In this document: piece after piece, positions 15,632 through 24,127 of the stretch | How positions within the stretch are numbered: the first letter of the stretch is position 1 | Layout of the letters: each line of letters begins with the position of its first letter | NCBI GenBank assembly: GCA_964419055.1 | Contig: CAYQNU010000022.1 | Span: 1-43,603, forward strand | Direction: 5' to 3' | Source: CAYQNU01 sp964419055 | GTDB lineage: Bacteria; Bacteroidota; Bacteroidia; Flavobacteriales_D; Parvicellaceae | DNA: 43,603 bases | The notes under the pieces: generated by a model | What the model saw: only the letters and a program-made list of their open reading frames with translations | Database searches by the model: none | What the model was told of the DNA's origin: nothing | Made by a program: the position numbers and the translations under genes

Positions 15632-17089
15632 CTATTGAGAAATATGTGTAATGAGTATATCTGCAGAGCCTTGAGATCCGCTAGAAGGATTATACACGTG
15701 TTGATTTAGTATATTTAACGACATTGAATTTGTAGTTAAAAATCCCGTTCCACTAACCATTGTAGGACTCGTAATCGTTGTTATGCCTGGTGAATTTGAA
15801 GTTGAGGTACCAACAGGAATATACCATCTTCCGTCAATCCCATTATATTCTGGCCATGTTTCTCCAATTAAAATGAGTCCATTGTTGTAAGGTAATATAC
15901 CTTCAATTCGTTCACCACATTTATCGTCAACAAGCTCTGCTGTAAAGAAATTGTATTGTTTTTGAAGGTTACCATTTAGATCGTATCTTAGCAAACAACC
16001 ATCACCAAATTGACCTGTATCGTAGCCATCAAAACTTCCTCTTCCGCCAATATATAAGAGGTTATTGATAACTCTAACACATGAAATATTATTTCTATCA
16101 TTTGATAATCCTTGAAATTTAGTTGACCAAATAATATTCCCGTTTGCATCCATTTTCAATACTCCAATAAAGGTAGAAACACCTCTATAATCAGCTCCCA
16201 AATAAATGTTTCCGCTTCCATCCAAATCAATATCTGTGAATCGAGCGCCAACACCTAAATTGACTCTTTTGTACCAATCGGTTCCTGAGCCATCCATATA
16301 CATTTTAGCTACAAAACCTGAATTGTTTTGTCCTTCCCATCCAGCTATATATACTATGTTTCCATCAGGAGATTTTACAGTATAACCTCTATCATTGTAG
16401 GAGGAAGAAAGGTCAATACCTAATTTGGTGTTAGCATTTACAGAGCCATCACTAGTGTTCAATACTAATAAAAAAGCGTGAGATTCTTCTGTACTGGTTC
16501 CAGCTCCCGTACTTCCCGTAACAAAGACTTTATTATTAGAAACATCCAAAGCATAAGCCTTTGCACTAGCATTGGAAACGGATGTATTAGCGGCTTTCCA
16601 AAACTGCTGCCAAACGATAGTTCCACTACTATTGATTTTGGTTACAAAAACTTCGTTATAACCTTGAGCAGATGTGCCTGCAACGTAAATATCACCATTA
16701 TTATCAATTGCAATGCAACGAGAGCCACCACCACCATTAGAATGACCATTTTCTGAAGGGGAAGGGAAATGATCGCGATCACCCGCATCTAACGAAATAC
16801 TCCAAACTTTGCTTTGGTCGGTTAAGTTAACTTTTGTGACAAAAATATCACCTAAATAACCATCAGGTTGTGATGCTCCTGTAAAATATAGGAATCCTGA
16901 GTTATCGATAACTGCTCCTGCAAAGTCATCGGCATAACTGGTTCCCCAAGCTTTTTTCCAATGCGTGGTAAAATCTGCCAAAGTGTAATTGCTAGGAGGT
17001 TCTTCGTCAATTGGATCTTCTTTTTTGCAAGAAACTAGAGAGGCGGTTAAAAATGTTAAAGAAAGTAGGGTAATTTTTGTAGCTTTCAT
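15632..17089 (-). CDS. Beta-propeller lipoprotein (SBBP-like)
   Basis: A 485-aa predicted lipoprotein: the signal MKATKITLLSLTFLTASLVSC has lipobox LVSC, followed by a short acidic/proline linker. The rest is built of repeated blades of the type NGDIYVAGTSAQG, NNLLYIGGRGSFDG and SGNIYLGADYRG, each with an FVTKIN/FVAKM-like strand, as in SBBP (seven-bladed beta-propeller) repeat proteins. No T9SS sorting tail is visible, so it is probably held at the outer membrane by its lipid. Ligand and role are unknown. It has its own terminator hairpin downstream. Confidence 0.8.
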   Translation of the reverse strand: MKATKITLLSLTFLTASLVSCKKEDPIDEEPPSNYTLADFTTHWKKAWGTSYADDFAGAVIDNSGFLYFTGASQPDGYLGDIFVTKVNLTDQSKVWSISLDAGDRDHFPSPSENGHSNGGGGSRCIAIDNNGDIYVAGTSAQGYNEVFVTKINSSGTIVWQQFWKAANTSVSNASAKAYALDVSNNKVFVTGSTGAGTSTEESHAFLLVLNTSDGSVNANTKLGIDLSSSYNDRGYTVKSPDGNIVYIAGWEGQNNSGFVAKMYMDGSGTDWYKRVNLGVGARFTDIDLDGSGNIYLGADYRGVSTFIGVLKMDANGNIIWSTKFQGLSNDRNNISCVRVINNLLYIGGRGSFDGYDTGQFGDGCLLRYDLNGNLQKQYNFFTAELVDDKCGERIEGILPYNNGLILIGETWPEYNGIDGRWYIPVGTSTSNSPGITTITSPTMVSGTGFLTTNSMSLNILNQHVYNPSSGSQGSADILITHISQ

Positions 17090-17115
17090 AAAGCGTTTTT
17101 TTTAAGTTATTTGCT

Positions 17116-17164
17116 AAAAAAAAGACCCATCACCACATGTGAAATGAGTAATAGGCCTTTTCAA
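17116..17164 (-). terminator. Possible weak terminator hairpin
   Basis: AAAAAGACC at the left and GGCCTTTT at the right flank a 30-nt loop, downstream of the 17178 gene. Pairing is short and imperfect, so the call is tentative. Confidence 0.35.
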
Positions 17165-17177
17165 TTTTTGTAGAAAA

Positions 17178-17429
17178 TTAATTTTCGTCAATGCAAGCTT
17201 TTACTTTTTCGTCAAGTTCAATGAGTAAATCATTGTGCTCTTTATATTTAGCTCTTATTTCTTCTTGTTTTTTTCCACATTCAACAATGTTTTCACCTTT
17301 CATAATGTCCAATGTACATTTACATAAATCATTTACATCATTGTGCATGTTTTTTTTCAGTTCTCCTGCTTTACCATCACAAGAGGTCATAGTGACAGCG
17401 ATAAGCGATAATGTGATTAATTTTTTCAT
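17178..17429 (-). CDS. Small CxC lipoprotein, paralogue B
   Basis: An 83-aa predicted lipoprotein. The start was set at the ATG at 17429, giving MKKLITLSLIAVTMTSC with lipobox MTSC; the longer frame overlaps the upstream gene. The mature part has the pattern C-K-C, then a Cys about 13 residues later, then a Cys near the C-terminus (LCKCTLDIM ... ECGKK ... KACIDEN). The upstream neighbour has the same pattern and length, so the two are probably tandem duplicates. The stop of that gene is 2 nt from this start, implying translational coupling. Confidence 0.75.
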   Translation of the reverse strand: MKKLITLSLIAVTMTSCDGKAGELKKNMHNDVNDLCKCTLDIMKGENIVECGKKQEEIRAKYKEHNDLLIELDEKVKACIDEN

Positions 17430-17431
17430 TT

Positions 17432-17701
17432 TTATCCTTCTAAGCACTGAGCAACTTTTTTATTGAATTCTTTTTTAGTATTTTCATCTTTAATAGACTC
17501 TAAAACTTTTTCTTTTGCTGCTTCACATTCTAGAAATTTCCCTGTGTCATCACCAGAAGTGTTGTAACATTCACAAGCTTTGGTTGCTTCAGCTTGAATA
17601 TCTACACCGCTTCCAGCAGCTTCGGTTTCTGAAGCTTCGCTTGAGCAAGACATAATTAAAGCGGTGCTAATACCTAAGGTTAAAAATTTTAATTTTTTCA
17701 T
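17432..17701 (-). CDS. Small CxC lipoprotein, paralogue A
   Basis: An 89-aa predicted lipoprotein with signal MKKLKFLTLGISTALIMSC (lipobox IMSC) and a short Ser/Glu-rich linker. The mature domain has ACECYNTSG ... LECEAAKEKV ... AQCLEG, the same C-x-C / C / C spacing as the next gene. Conserved cysteine pairs in a small exported protein suggest disulfides or metal binding, but I know no named family. It lies 30 nt downstream of the 17732 gene, itself an exported protein that ends in CKEC. Confidence 0.75.
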   Translation of the reverse strand: MKKLKFLTLGISTALIMSCSSEASETEAAGSGVDIQAEATKACECYNTSGDDTGKFLECEAAKEKVLESIKDENTKKEFNKKVAQCLEG

Positions 17702-17731
17702 TTTGATTGTTTTTTATTTGTTTTTTGAAAA

Positions 17732-19255
17732 TTATTTGCCAATACACTCTTTACAAAAAGAGTCTTGATGTCTAGTGAATTCTATGTTTTGTTCTTCCAC
17801 AAAAGCGTATGTTGGGCCATAAGAAGAGCCTCCACTACTGATATTATCTTGTGTAAAACTACAATCTGAATAATAGATAAAATTATCTTCTTTATTTAAT
17901 AAGTAAACATGACCGGCTGTCCATCTATTTGTGATGATTCCATATACATTTTTAGAATACTCCCAATTTGTTCCACAAACAATTTTTAAAAGTGTAAATT
18001 TATTCCAATCAATACCTTTAGTTTCTTTTACTAGAGTTGCAGCTTTTGGTTCTAAAGTAAAAGCTGGACGATTGTAATCAGTAATAATGTCTTTGTACAT
18101 TGGACAGACTTTTTTGTACAAAGCTTTTTTCCCTTCTTCTGTAACTACCAATGTAAATTCACCTGTTGCTAAAACTTTTTCTTTACCAAATTTAGTAGTA
18201 AATAATCTACAGTTTTCAGCATATCGGCTTCCAGCAGGTTTTTCATCTTCTGGAATATCATATACAATTTCCATTTTTACTTTATACGTTCCTGCAGGTA
18301 AGTTACGAACTATCCTTACGTAGTTTTTAATACCACCTAAATCCCCACTTAAATCAGATCCTGATGGTGATAAAGCCGGTTGCCAAGTTGTCCAATTACT
18401 TTCTGCACCTGATGATTTATTGCTTTCACCTAACCATTCTGGCATTTTAAAAGAGCCATCATTAAATGTAAAACGAATAAAATTTGAACTAGAATAACAA
18501 TCACCTATACTTTTAGCTTCTGTTCCAATAGATTTCTCCAAGTAAGCACGGCTATAGATATTGTCTGTTACATTAAAAGTACTTGCAAATGAAGATTCAT
18601 TTTCACTTCCTTTTACAATTTCTGTTTTAGAAAACACCAACTTTTTCATGTATTTACTATGCGTAGCACTTGAAACACCATTATCGGGTTCCAGGTTATC
18701 ACATTGGTATTTCATGTTCTCCATTTTTGACAACATTGCCTCAGCGTCAGCCATTGCTTTAGTTTCACTGTCTTCTTTTTGTTGGCCAGCCTGTTTTCTT
18801 GAGTCATCAATTTTTGATTTCATTTTGTCATCGCAAAGACAATTACTTTCAAAATTAGAATTGTCAGAATCACCTCTTTCATAAAATGTAATCAATTCTA
18901 CAAAGTTTTTCTCACCGTATAGCTTATCAATTTTTTCTGTTTTTTTAGCACAAGATTTTAAGTTATCATCACACTTATCAATTTGACTTTGCACTTGACT
19001 TTTCACATAATCAGACCCATTAGCTGCTTTTGCTTTTGTGTAATTATCTTTAGCATCTTGCCATTTTTTTTCTGCAAATGCCTTATCTCCTTTTTCCATA
19101 AAAGCATAATAAGGATCTGCGGCATTGGTTGCATCATCTTTTTTATCGTCAACTTTTTCTTTGGCTTTATCTTTTATTTTTCCAAGATTTACTTGAGCTT
19201 GAGTAGCTACACTAGTTATTAAAAGCGTAGCAACGAGTAAAATTGTTTTTTTCAT
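17732..19255 (-). CDS. Exported repeat protein with N-terminal TPR-like helices
   Basis: A 507-aa protein with signal MKKTILLVATLLITSVATQAQ. A highly charged segment (KIKDKAKEKVDDKKDD) comes first, then one or two TPR-like helices (YYAFMEKGDKAFAEKKWQDAKDNYTKA) and a coiled stretch to about residue 190. The C-terminal 300 residues are beta-rich and contain no motif I can name; they end FCKECIGK. Cysteines are frequent for an exported flavobacterial protein. It is the first gene of a probable operon with the two small CxC lipoproteins. Function unknown. Confidence 0.75.
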   Translation of the reverse strand: MKKTILLVATLLITSVATQAQVNLGKIKDKAKEKVDDKKDDATNAADPYYAFMEKGDKAFAEKKWQDAKDNYTKAKAANGSDYVKSQVQSQIDKCDDNLKSCAKKTEKIDKLYGEKNFVELITFYERGDSDNSNFESNCLCDDKMKSKIDDSRKQAGQQKEDSETKAMADAEAMLSKMENMKYQCDNLEPDNGVSSATHSKYMKKLVFSKTEIVKGSENESSFASTFNVTDNIYSRAYLEKSIGTEAKSIGDCYSSSNFIRFTFNDGSFKMPEWLGESNKSSGAESNWTTWQPALSPSGSDLSGDLGGIKNYVRIVRNLPAGTYKVKMEIVYDIPEDEKPAGSRYAENCRLFTTKFGKEKVLATGEFTLVVTEEGKKALYKKVCPMYKDIITDYNRPAFTLEPKAATLVKETKGIDWNKFTLLKIVCGTNWEYSKNVYGIITNRWTAGHVYLLNKEDNFIYYSDCSFTQDNISSGGSSYGPTYAFVEEQNIEFTRHQDSFCKECIGK

Positions 19256-19287
19256 AATTTGTTTTAATTCGATTGATTAACAGCAAT

Positions 19288-19295
19288 CAAAAATA
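19288..19295 (-). promoter_or_regulatory. -7 element TATTTTTG
   Basis: Minus-strand TATTTTTG, 32 nt upstream of the ATG at 19255, matching TAnnTTTG. It probably drives the 19255-17178 operon. Confidence 0.6.
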
Positions 19296-19399
19296 AACTT
19301 ATAGAACCACTCTAGTGTAGAAACATGGTGAATGAAACAAATGAATAGGGTAATAAATGAAAAATAAGAGGTAAATGAAAATGACGAACTTTTATAGCA

Positions 19400-20149
19400 C
19401 TAGGAGAACATTTTAAACTTATCCATAAACTCCTTTTTGTAGGTTTTACTTACGGGAATGGATGTGTTGTTATTTAATAACAATAGATTGTCTTCAATAG
19501 CTTTTATGGCGTCAATTGATACTACATAGGAACGATGTATGCGAGCAAATTTATCAGTGGGCAATTGAGCAAAAAAATCGCGTAAGTAGCTATTTATAGT
19601 GTATTTTTTCTTTGCAGTATAGATGTTGGAATAATTGTCTAACGCTTCAATGAAAATAATTTCATTAAAGAAAACCTTTTCATATTGTGATTTACTTTTT
19701 AAAAATACAAAATCATCGGTACTCGGTTTAGAAGGATTGTCTTCAATGGTGAGAATTGTGTCTTTGGGTATTGAAAATAATTTGTGTCGTTGCAATGCAA
19801 GTTCTATGTTGTGCTGCAAATCTTCATCCTTAAAAGGTTTGGTCACATAGCCCATAGGAATGGCTTCCATTGCTCTATCAAAAGTGGCTTTATCACTGAA
19901 TGCAGTTACAAATACAACGGGTATATCAAAACTTTTATGAATCTGTTTTGCTGTGTCAATACCGTCTTTATCTTGATTAAGATTGATGTCCATTAAAACC
20001 ACTTCGGGTGTAAGTTCAACAATTTTGACCAATGCTTCTTCATAGTTTTGAGCCCAATCTACTACGTCATATTCCATTTCTTCCAATCGTTGTCGGATAT
20101 CTAATGCAATAGAAAATTCATCTTCAACAATGAGTACCTTAGTTTTCAT
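19400..20149 (-). CDS. LytTR-family response regulator
   Basis: A 249-aa two-component regulator. Residues 1-120 are a receiver domain with acidic pocket ED (9-10), phospho-acceptor Asp54 in VVLMDINL, Thr in VFVTAFSD and Lys in VTKPF. Residues about 145-249 are a LytTR DNA-binding domain (FIEALDNYSNIYTAKKKYTI ... FARIHRSYVVSIDAI). It would bind promoter direct repeats after phosphorylation. It lies 28 nt downstream of a histidine kinase gene, so the two form a cognate pair. The targets are not known; no obvious binding repeats were seen at the neighbours. Confidence 0.94.
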   Translation of the reverse strand: MKTKVLIVEDEFSIALDIRQRLEEMEYDVVDWAQNYEEALVKIVELTPEVVLMDINLNQDKDGIDTAKQIHKSFDIPVVFVTAFSDKATFDRAMEAIPMGYVTKPFKDEDLQHNIELALQRHKLFSIPKDTILTIEDNPSKPSTDDFVFLKSKSQYEKVFFNEIIFIEALDNYSNIYTAKKKYTINSYLRDFFAQLPTDKFARIHRSYVVSIDAIKAIEDNLLLLNNNTSIPVSKTYKKEFMDKFKMFS

Positions 20150-20177
20150 TTGGGGTTTAATTTAAGCTAAGTTAATA

Positions 20178-22049
20178 TCAGGCTTTAAAAGTAATATTTA
20201 TTTGAACACCGTTATTAGATAAGATAGATAATTTAGCATGAAGTTGTTTTGATAAACCTGAAATGAGTTGCATTCCCAATGATTTTGATTTTGAGGAATC
20301 GAATCCATCAGGAAAACCTTTACCAGTATCGGTATATTCAAAAAGTAGCGTTGCAGCATCCAATTTTGTAATTTTTAAATTGATTTCTCCGCCTTTTTCA
20401 TCAAAAGCATACTTGATAGAATTGGTGATTACTTCATTTAAAATAAGTCCCAATGGTATGAGTTTGTCAATTTGTAACGTTACATCTTCAATTTGACTAC
20501 TAACGAGGATGTTTTTTGAAGATAACGAGTAGGAAGTTTGAAAATGTTGAATCAAGTTGTCCAAATAACCTTTTAATGAAATATCTTGAAAATTATCTGA
20601 TTGATATAAGTTCTCGTGAATCATTGCCATAGTTTGTATCCGATCTTGGGTTTGTTTTACAATGTTGGTGTAGGTTTCGGATTGTATGGCATTTTTCTGA
20701 AGGTTCAGTAAGCTACTGATAATTTGCAAGTTATTTTTTACTCTATGATGTATTTCTTTTATAAGTAATTCGCGTTCGCCCAGCGATTTTTTCAATTTTT
20801 TTGACAAGTCTCTTTTTTGTTTAAATCGCCATATAAAAATCAATAAAAACAAGCCTACTAAAATGGCTAAAATGAGATAATATCGTTTTTGCACTTTTTC
20901 ATTGTCTGCTTTTGCAGTGAGTTCGGTATTCTTGGCATTCTGTTCAGCAATTTCTTTATCCTTTTCAGCTACATTGTATTTTGCTTGGAGTTCTCCAAAA
21001 GACTTCTGAATTTCGATACCCATTATGGAGTCATTAATTGCTGTAGCTAATTGCAGAGTTAGGTAGGCTTTTTCATAATCGGCTATTTCAAAATACACTT
21101 TCGATATAGAATCATAAGCATTAGCCAATAGTTGATTGGCGTTTTTGGTTATTGAAATTTGGATGCTTTCATTATAAAGTTGTATTGCTTGTGCATACTT
21201 TTTATCAATATGAGCCAATGAACCTTTTAAAAATAGACATTCTGCCATTTCGATTGATAAGTTAAGCTCGTGAGCCATTTGGAAGGAATGATTCAAGATA
21301 GAATCAGCATAATTAATTTGCCCATCTTTAATCAATAAGGAAGCTATTTTTATTTCAGCTTTGCAAACTTCAATATTTCTATTTTCAATTAGAAATAAGG
21401 GGATTGCTTTTTCATAAAAATCAATGGCTTTTTTGATGTCATTGGCATTTTTTGCTATTTCTGCTCTACTTTGATAAACAAAGGCGATTCCAACTGGTTT
21501 ATTAATCTTTTTATAATACATTTCTGCTTTATCCAACTCAAGGGACGCATTTTTATCTTGTCCCATTTCAATGTATAATTCAGCAATATTTTGTATCACA
21601 TTCATCAAATTGACATCATCGTCTTGCTTTTCAAAAATAGGCCTACTTTTTTGATAAAATTCAATAGCCAACACAAATTTACCTTGTTTTCGGTATGTGT
21701 TGGCTATATTATTGTAATTACCTGCAATACCTCTTTCAAAATTTGCTTTTTTTTGTTGTTCAATTGATAATTTAAAATAATATATCGCACTATCCAATTC
21801 TCCGATATCTTTTTTCAAAACTCCAATTATTGAATATCCGTATGCGATATTTAATGTATCCTTTAACTTTATAGATAACAATAAAAACTTCTTGATATAA
21901 ATAATTGAAGTGTCTGGTTTTGTAAATCTAGTTGTAGATACAATGCTGTCATAAAAAGTCAATTTATCAGCATCAGTCAAGCCCTTCTGAGCAACACCTT
22001 TTGATCCCAATAAAACGAATATGCAATAAATCAATAACCGAATTTGCAT
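20178..22049 (-). CDS. TPR-containing sensor histidine kinase (HisKA_2 type)
   Basis: A 623-aa membrane kinase. The start was set at the ATG at 22049, giving the signal MQIRLLIYCIFVLLGSKGVAQ. The periplasmic part (to about residue 375) consists of tandem TPR repeats (SAIYYFKLSIEQQKKANFERG, LAIEFYQKSRPIFEK and others). A membrane helix (YYLILAILVGLFLLIFIW) and short coiled coil follow. The HisKA_2 dimerisation helix reads LIKEIHHRVKNNLQII, with His434/435 as phospho-acceptor, and then a HATPase domain (NEVITNSIKYAF, TDTGKGFPDGF). It is upstream of and probably co-transcribed with the LytTR regulator. The stimulus is unknown. Confidence 0.92.
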   Translation of the reverse strand: MQIRLLIYCIFVLLGSKGVAQKGLTDADKLTFYDSIVSTTRFTKPDTSIIYIKKFLLLSIKLKDTLNIAYGYSIIGVLKKDIGELDSAIYYFKLSIEQQKKANFERGIAGNYNNIANTYRKQGKFVLAIEFYQKSRPIFEKQDDDVNLMNVIQNIAELYIEMGQDKNASLELDKAEMYYKKINKPVGIAFVYQSRAEIAKNANDIKKAIDFYEKAIPLFLIENRNIEVCKAEIKIASLLIKDGQINYADSILNHSFQMAHELNLSIEMAECLFLKGSLAHIDKKYAQAIQLYNESIQISITKNANQLLANAYDSISKVYFEIADYEKAYLTLQLATAINDSIMGIEIQKSFGELQAKYNVAEKDKEIAEQNAKNTELTAKADNEKVQKRYYLILAILVGLFLLIFIWRFKQKRDLSKKLKKSLGERELLIKEIHHRVKNNLQIISSLLNLQKNAIQSETYTNIVKQTQDRIQTMAMIHENLYQSDNFQDISLKGYLDNLIQHFQTSYSLSSKNILVSSQIEDVTLQIDKLIPLGLILNEVITNSIKYAFDEKGGEINLKITKLDAATLLFEYTDTGKGFPDGFDSSKSKSLGMQLISGLSKQLHAKLSILSNNGVQINITFKA

Positions 22050-22165
22050 TCTTTTAAATTTTAAAAAAAAAATTTGACCGAAGGTATACATTTTATTTTT
22101 TTATACTAAAAATTAGTTTTTTATTTTGATTTTTAACTCTAATTAAATTTTGAGATTAAAAAATG

Positions 22166-22196
22166 TTTGGAAATTAGAAAAAAAGTATTACTTTTG
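22166..22196 (+). promoter_or_regulatory. Promoter of rimP-nusA
   Basis: TTTG at 22166-22169, 19 nt, then TACTTTTG at 22189-22196: the best -33/-7 match in the window. Transcription would start near 22203 and run straight into the leader hairpin at 22222. Confidence 0.85.
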
Positions 22197-22221
22197 CACT
22201 CGTTGAACATATAAATGTAAG

Positions 22222-22249
22222 AGAGAGGGGACGAAAGTCCCCTCTTTTT
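22222..22249 (+). promoter_or_regulatory. Terminator-like hairpin in the rimP leader
   Basis: A perfect 9-bp stem (AGAGGGGAC with GTCCCCTCT) with a GAAA loop and a run of five T (22245-22249) sits between the promoter and the rimP ATG at 22260. It has all the features of an intrinsic terminator, so it may act as an attenuator for the rimP-nusA operon. It may also shield or position the translation start. Confidence 0.8.
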
Positions 22250-22259
22250 GTACCAAAAA

Positions 22260-22736
22260 ATGATAGAAAAAGAAGTGGTAAGGGCGTTAGCCCAGGAGCG
22301 AATTGATGAGTTAAACGATGGGATTTTCATCGTTGAAATAACCATTACACCCAATAATTTTATTTTAGTAGAATTAGATAAAACTTCAGGAGGGGTAGCC
22401 ATAAATGATTGTGTAAGCGTTAGTAGAAATATTGAACACAATTTGGATCGTGACGTAGAGGATTTTGAATTAAGTGTTTCTTCAGCGGGAATGGACAGAC
22501 CATTAAGGGTGATGCAGCAGTATGCAAAAAATTTAGGGCGACTCGTTCAAGTGATTCAAAAAGATGGTGTTTCAATAGAAGGCAATCTTACAGCTTACAC
22601 GGAAGAAGGCTTGACCATTTCAACGGAGAAAAAAGTGAAATTGGAAGGAGCTAAAAAGAAAGAATTGATAACAGAAATAAATAATATACTTTTTTCAGAT
22701 ATTAAAGAAGTAAAAAGAGTGATAACATTCAAATAA
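22260..22736 (+). CDS. rimP: Ribosome maturation factor RimP
   Basis: A 158-aa factor needed for maturation of the 30S subunit. The ATG at 22260 (MIEKEVVRALAQERID) was chosen over an upstream in-frame TTG that lies in the leader hairpin. The N-terminal domain contains FIVEITITPNNFILVELDKTSGGVAINDCVSVSRNIE, and the central LSVSSAGMDRPL motif (family form VSSPGxxRPL) is clear. The C-terminal half is the SH3-like domain. nusA follows after 10 nt, the gene order conserved across bacteria. Confidence 0.95.
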   Translation: MIEKEVVRALAQERIDELNDGIFIVEITITPNNFILVELDKTSGGVAINDCVSVSRNIEHNLDRDVEDFELSVSSAGMDRPLRVMQQYAKNLGRLVQVIQKDGVSIEGNLTAYTEEGLTISTEKKVKLEGAKKKELITEINNILFSDIKEVKRVITFK

Positions 22737-22746
22737 AAACAGAGCG

Positions 22747-23982
22747 ATGAATGCAATGAATTTAATCGAGTCTTTCTCGGAATTTAAAGAAGTAAAAAGC
22801 ATTGACCGAGTTACGATGATGCGTATTTTGGAAGATGTGTTTCGTGCAACGTTAAAGAAACGTTACGGTACAGATGACCACGTAGATTTCATTATGAATC
22901 CAGATAAAGGGGATTTAGAGATCTTTATAAACAGAACAATTGTTGCCGATGGTGAAGTAGAAGATGAGGCCTTACAGATTTCATACAGTGATGCCATTAA
23001 AATTGAACCCGATTTTGAAGTGGGTGAAGAGATTTCTGAGCCTATTAAAATGGAAAATTTTGGTAGAAGAAATATTTTAGCGTTACGTCAAAACCTAGCT
23101 GCAAAATTAGCCGAACTTGAAAAAGAAAATGTTTACAACATCTATAAAGAGCGTATTGGTGAAATTGTAACGGGTGAAGTTTATCAAATTTGGAAAAGAG
23201 AAATCTTAGTTTTAGATGATGAAGGTAATGAGTTAGTGTTGCCTAAACACGAGCAAATCCCATCAGATTATTTCAAAAAAGGAGACGCTATTAGAGCTGT
23301 TGTTGCAGACGTTGAAGTAAAAAACGGAACGCCTGTTATTATTTTATCAAGAACACGTGAAACGTTCCTTGAGCGTTTGTTTGAGTTGGAAGTTCCAGAA
23401 GTATTTGACGGTTTAATTACCATCAAAAAAATAGTAAGAGAACCAGGAGAAAGAGCAAAAGTTGCTGTTGAATCATACGATGATCGTATAGATCCTGTTG
23501 GGGCTTGTGTTGGTATGAAAGGAAGTAGAATTCACGGAATTGTGCGTGAGTTAAGAAATGAAAACATTGACGTAATTAATTATACTTCGAATGTTCAATT
23601 GTTGATTGCTAGAGCATTGAGCCCTGCAAAAATCATTTCTATTGAATTAAATGAAAAAACCAAAAGAGCTGATGCTTACTTAAAACCTGATCAAGTATCA
23701 TTGGCTATTGGTAAAGGAGGTAATAACATCAAATTAGCTTCAAAATTGTGTGGTTATGAGATAGATGTATATCGTGAAGGAGCAGAAGATATTGATGATG
23801 TGGATTTGGATGAATTTACAGATGAAATCGATAGCTGGATTATTGATGAATTGAAATCGATTGGTTGTGATACAGCCAAATCTGTTTTAGCAATAACCCC
23901 AGAGGAATTGGTTAAAAGAACCGATTTAGAAGAAGAAACAATTGCTGAAATTGTAAAAATTCTTCGTTCAGAATTCGAATAA
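22747..23982 (+). CDS. nusA: Transcription elongation/termination factor NusA
   Basis: A 411-aa RNA polymerase-binding factor that affects pausing, termination and antitermination. The N-terminal domain starts NLIESFSEFKEVKSIDR, the S1 domain is around residues 135-200 (GEIVTGEVYQIWKREILVL), and the two KH domains carry GMKGSRIHGIVREL and GKGGNNIKLASKL. The C-terminal tail has a single helix-hairpin-helix-like region (LAITPEELVKRTDLEEETIAEIV), shorter than the double acidic repeat of proteobacterial NusA, as usual in Bacteroidota. A second Met three codons on (22756) is an alternative start. Confidence 0.97.
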   Translation: MNAMNLIESFSEFKEVKSIDRVTMMRILEDVFRATLKKRYGTDDHVDFIMNPDKGDLEIFINRTIVADGEVEDEALQISYSDAIKIEPDFEVGEEISEPIKMENFGRRNILALRQNLAAKLAELEKENVYNIYKERIGEIVTGEVYQIWKREILVLDDEGNELVLPKHEQIPSDYFKKGDAIRAVVADVEVKNGTPVIILSRTRETFLERLFELEVPEVFDGLITIKKIVREPGERAKVAVESYDDRIDPVGACVGMKGSRIHGIVRELRNENIDVINYTSNVQLLIARALSPAKIISIELNEKTKRADAYLKPDQVSLAIGKGGNNIKLASKLCGYEIDVYREGAEDIDDVDLDEFTDEIDSWIIDELKSIGCDTAKSVLAITPEELVKRTDLEEETIAEIVKILRSEFE

Positions 23983-23990
23983 CTGTTATA

Positions 23991-24019
23991 ACAAAAGCCT
24001 CTTTTTAGGAGGCTTTTGT
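23991..24019 (+). terminator. Intrinsic terminator after nusA
   Basis: Stem ACAAAAGCCTC (23991-24001) with GAGGCTTTTGT (24009-24019) around a short T-rich loop, 8 nt after the nusA stop. It separates nusA from infB, which has its own -7 element. Confidence 0.85.
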
Positions 24020-24097
24020 ATTAGCAAAAACACATTAGAAATAGTGTGAGTTTTATTTTTTATTAATATAATTTTCAGAAATTTAACGAATTTTTCG

Positions 24098-24105
24098 TAG
24101 TTTTG
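24098..24105 (+). promoter_or_regulatory. -7 element TAGTTTTG of infB
   Basis: Perfect TAnnTTTG, 22 nt before the ATG at 24128, after the nusA terminator. It indicates that infB is transcribed independently of rimP-nusA here. Confidence 0.7.
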
Positions 24106-24127
24106 TGAATATTTTAAGTTTTGATTA

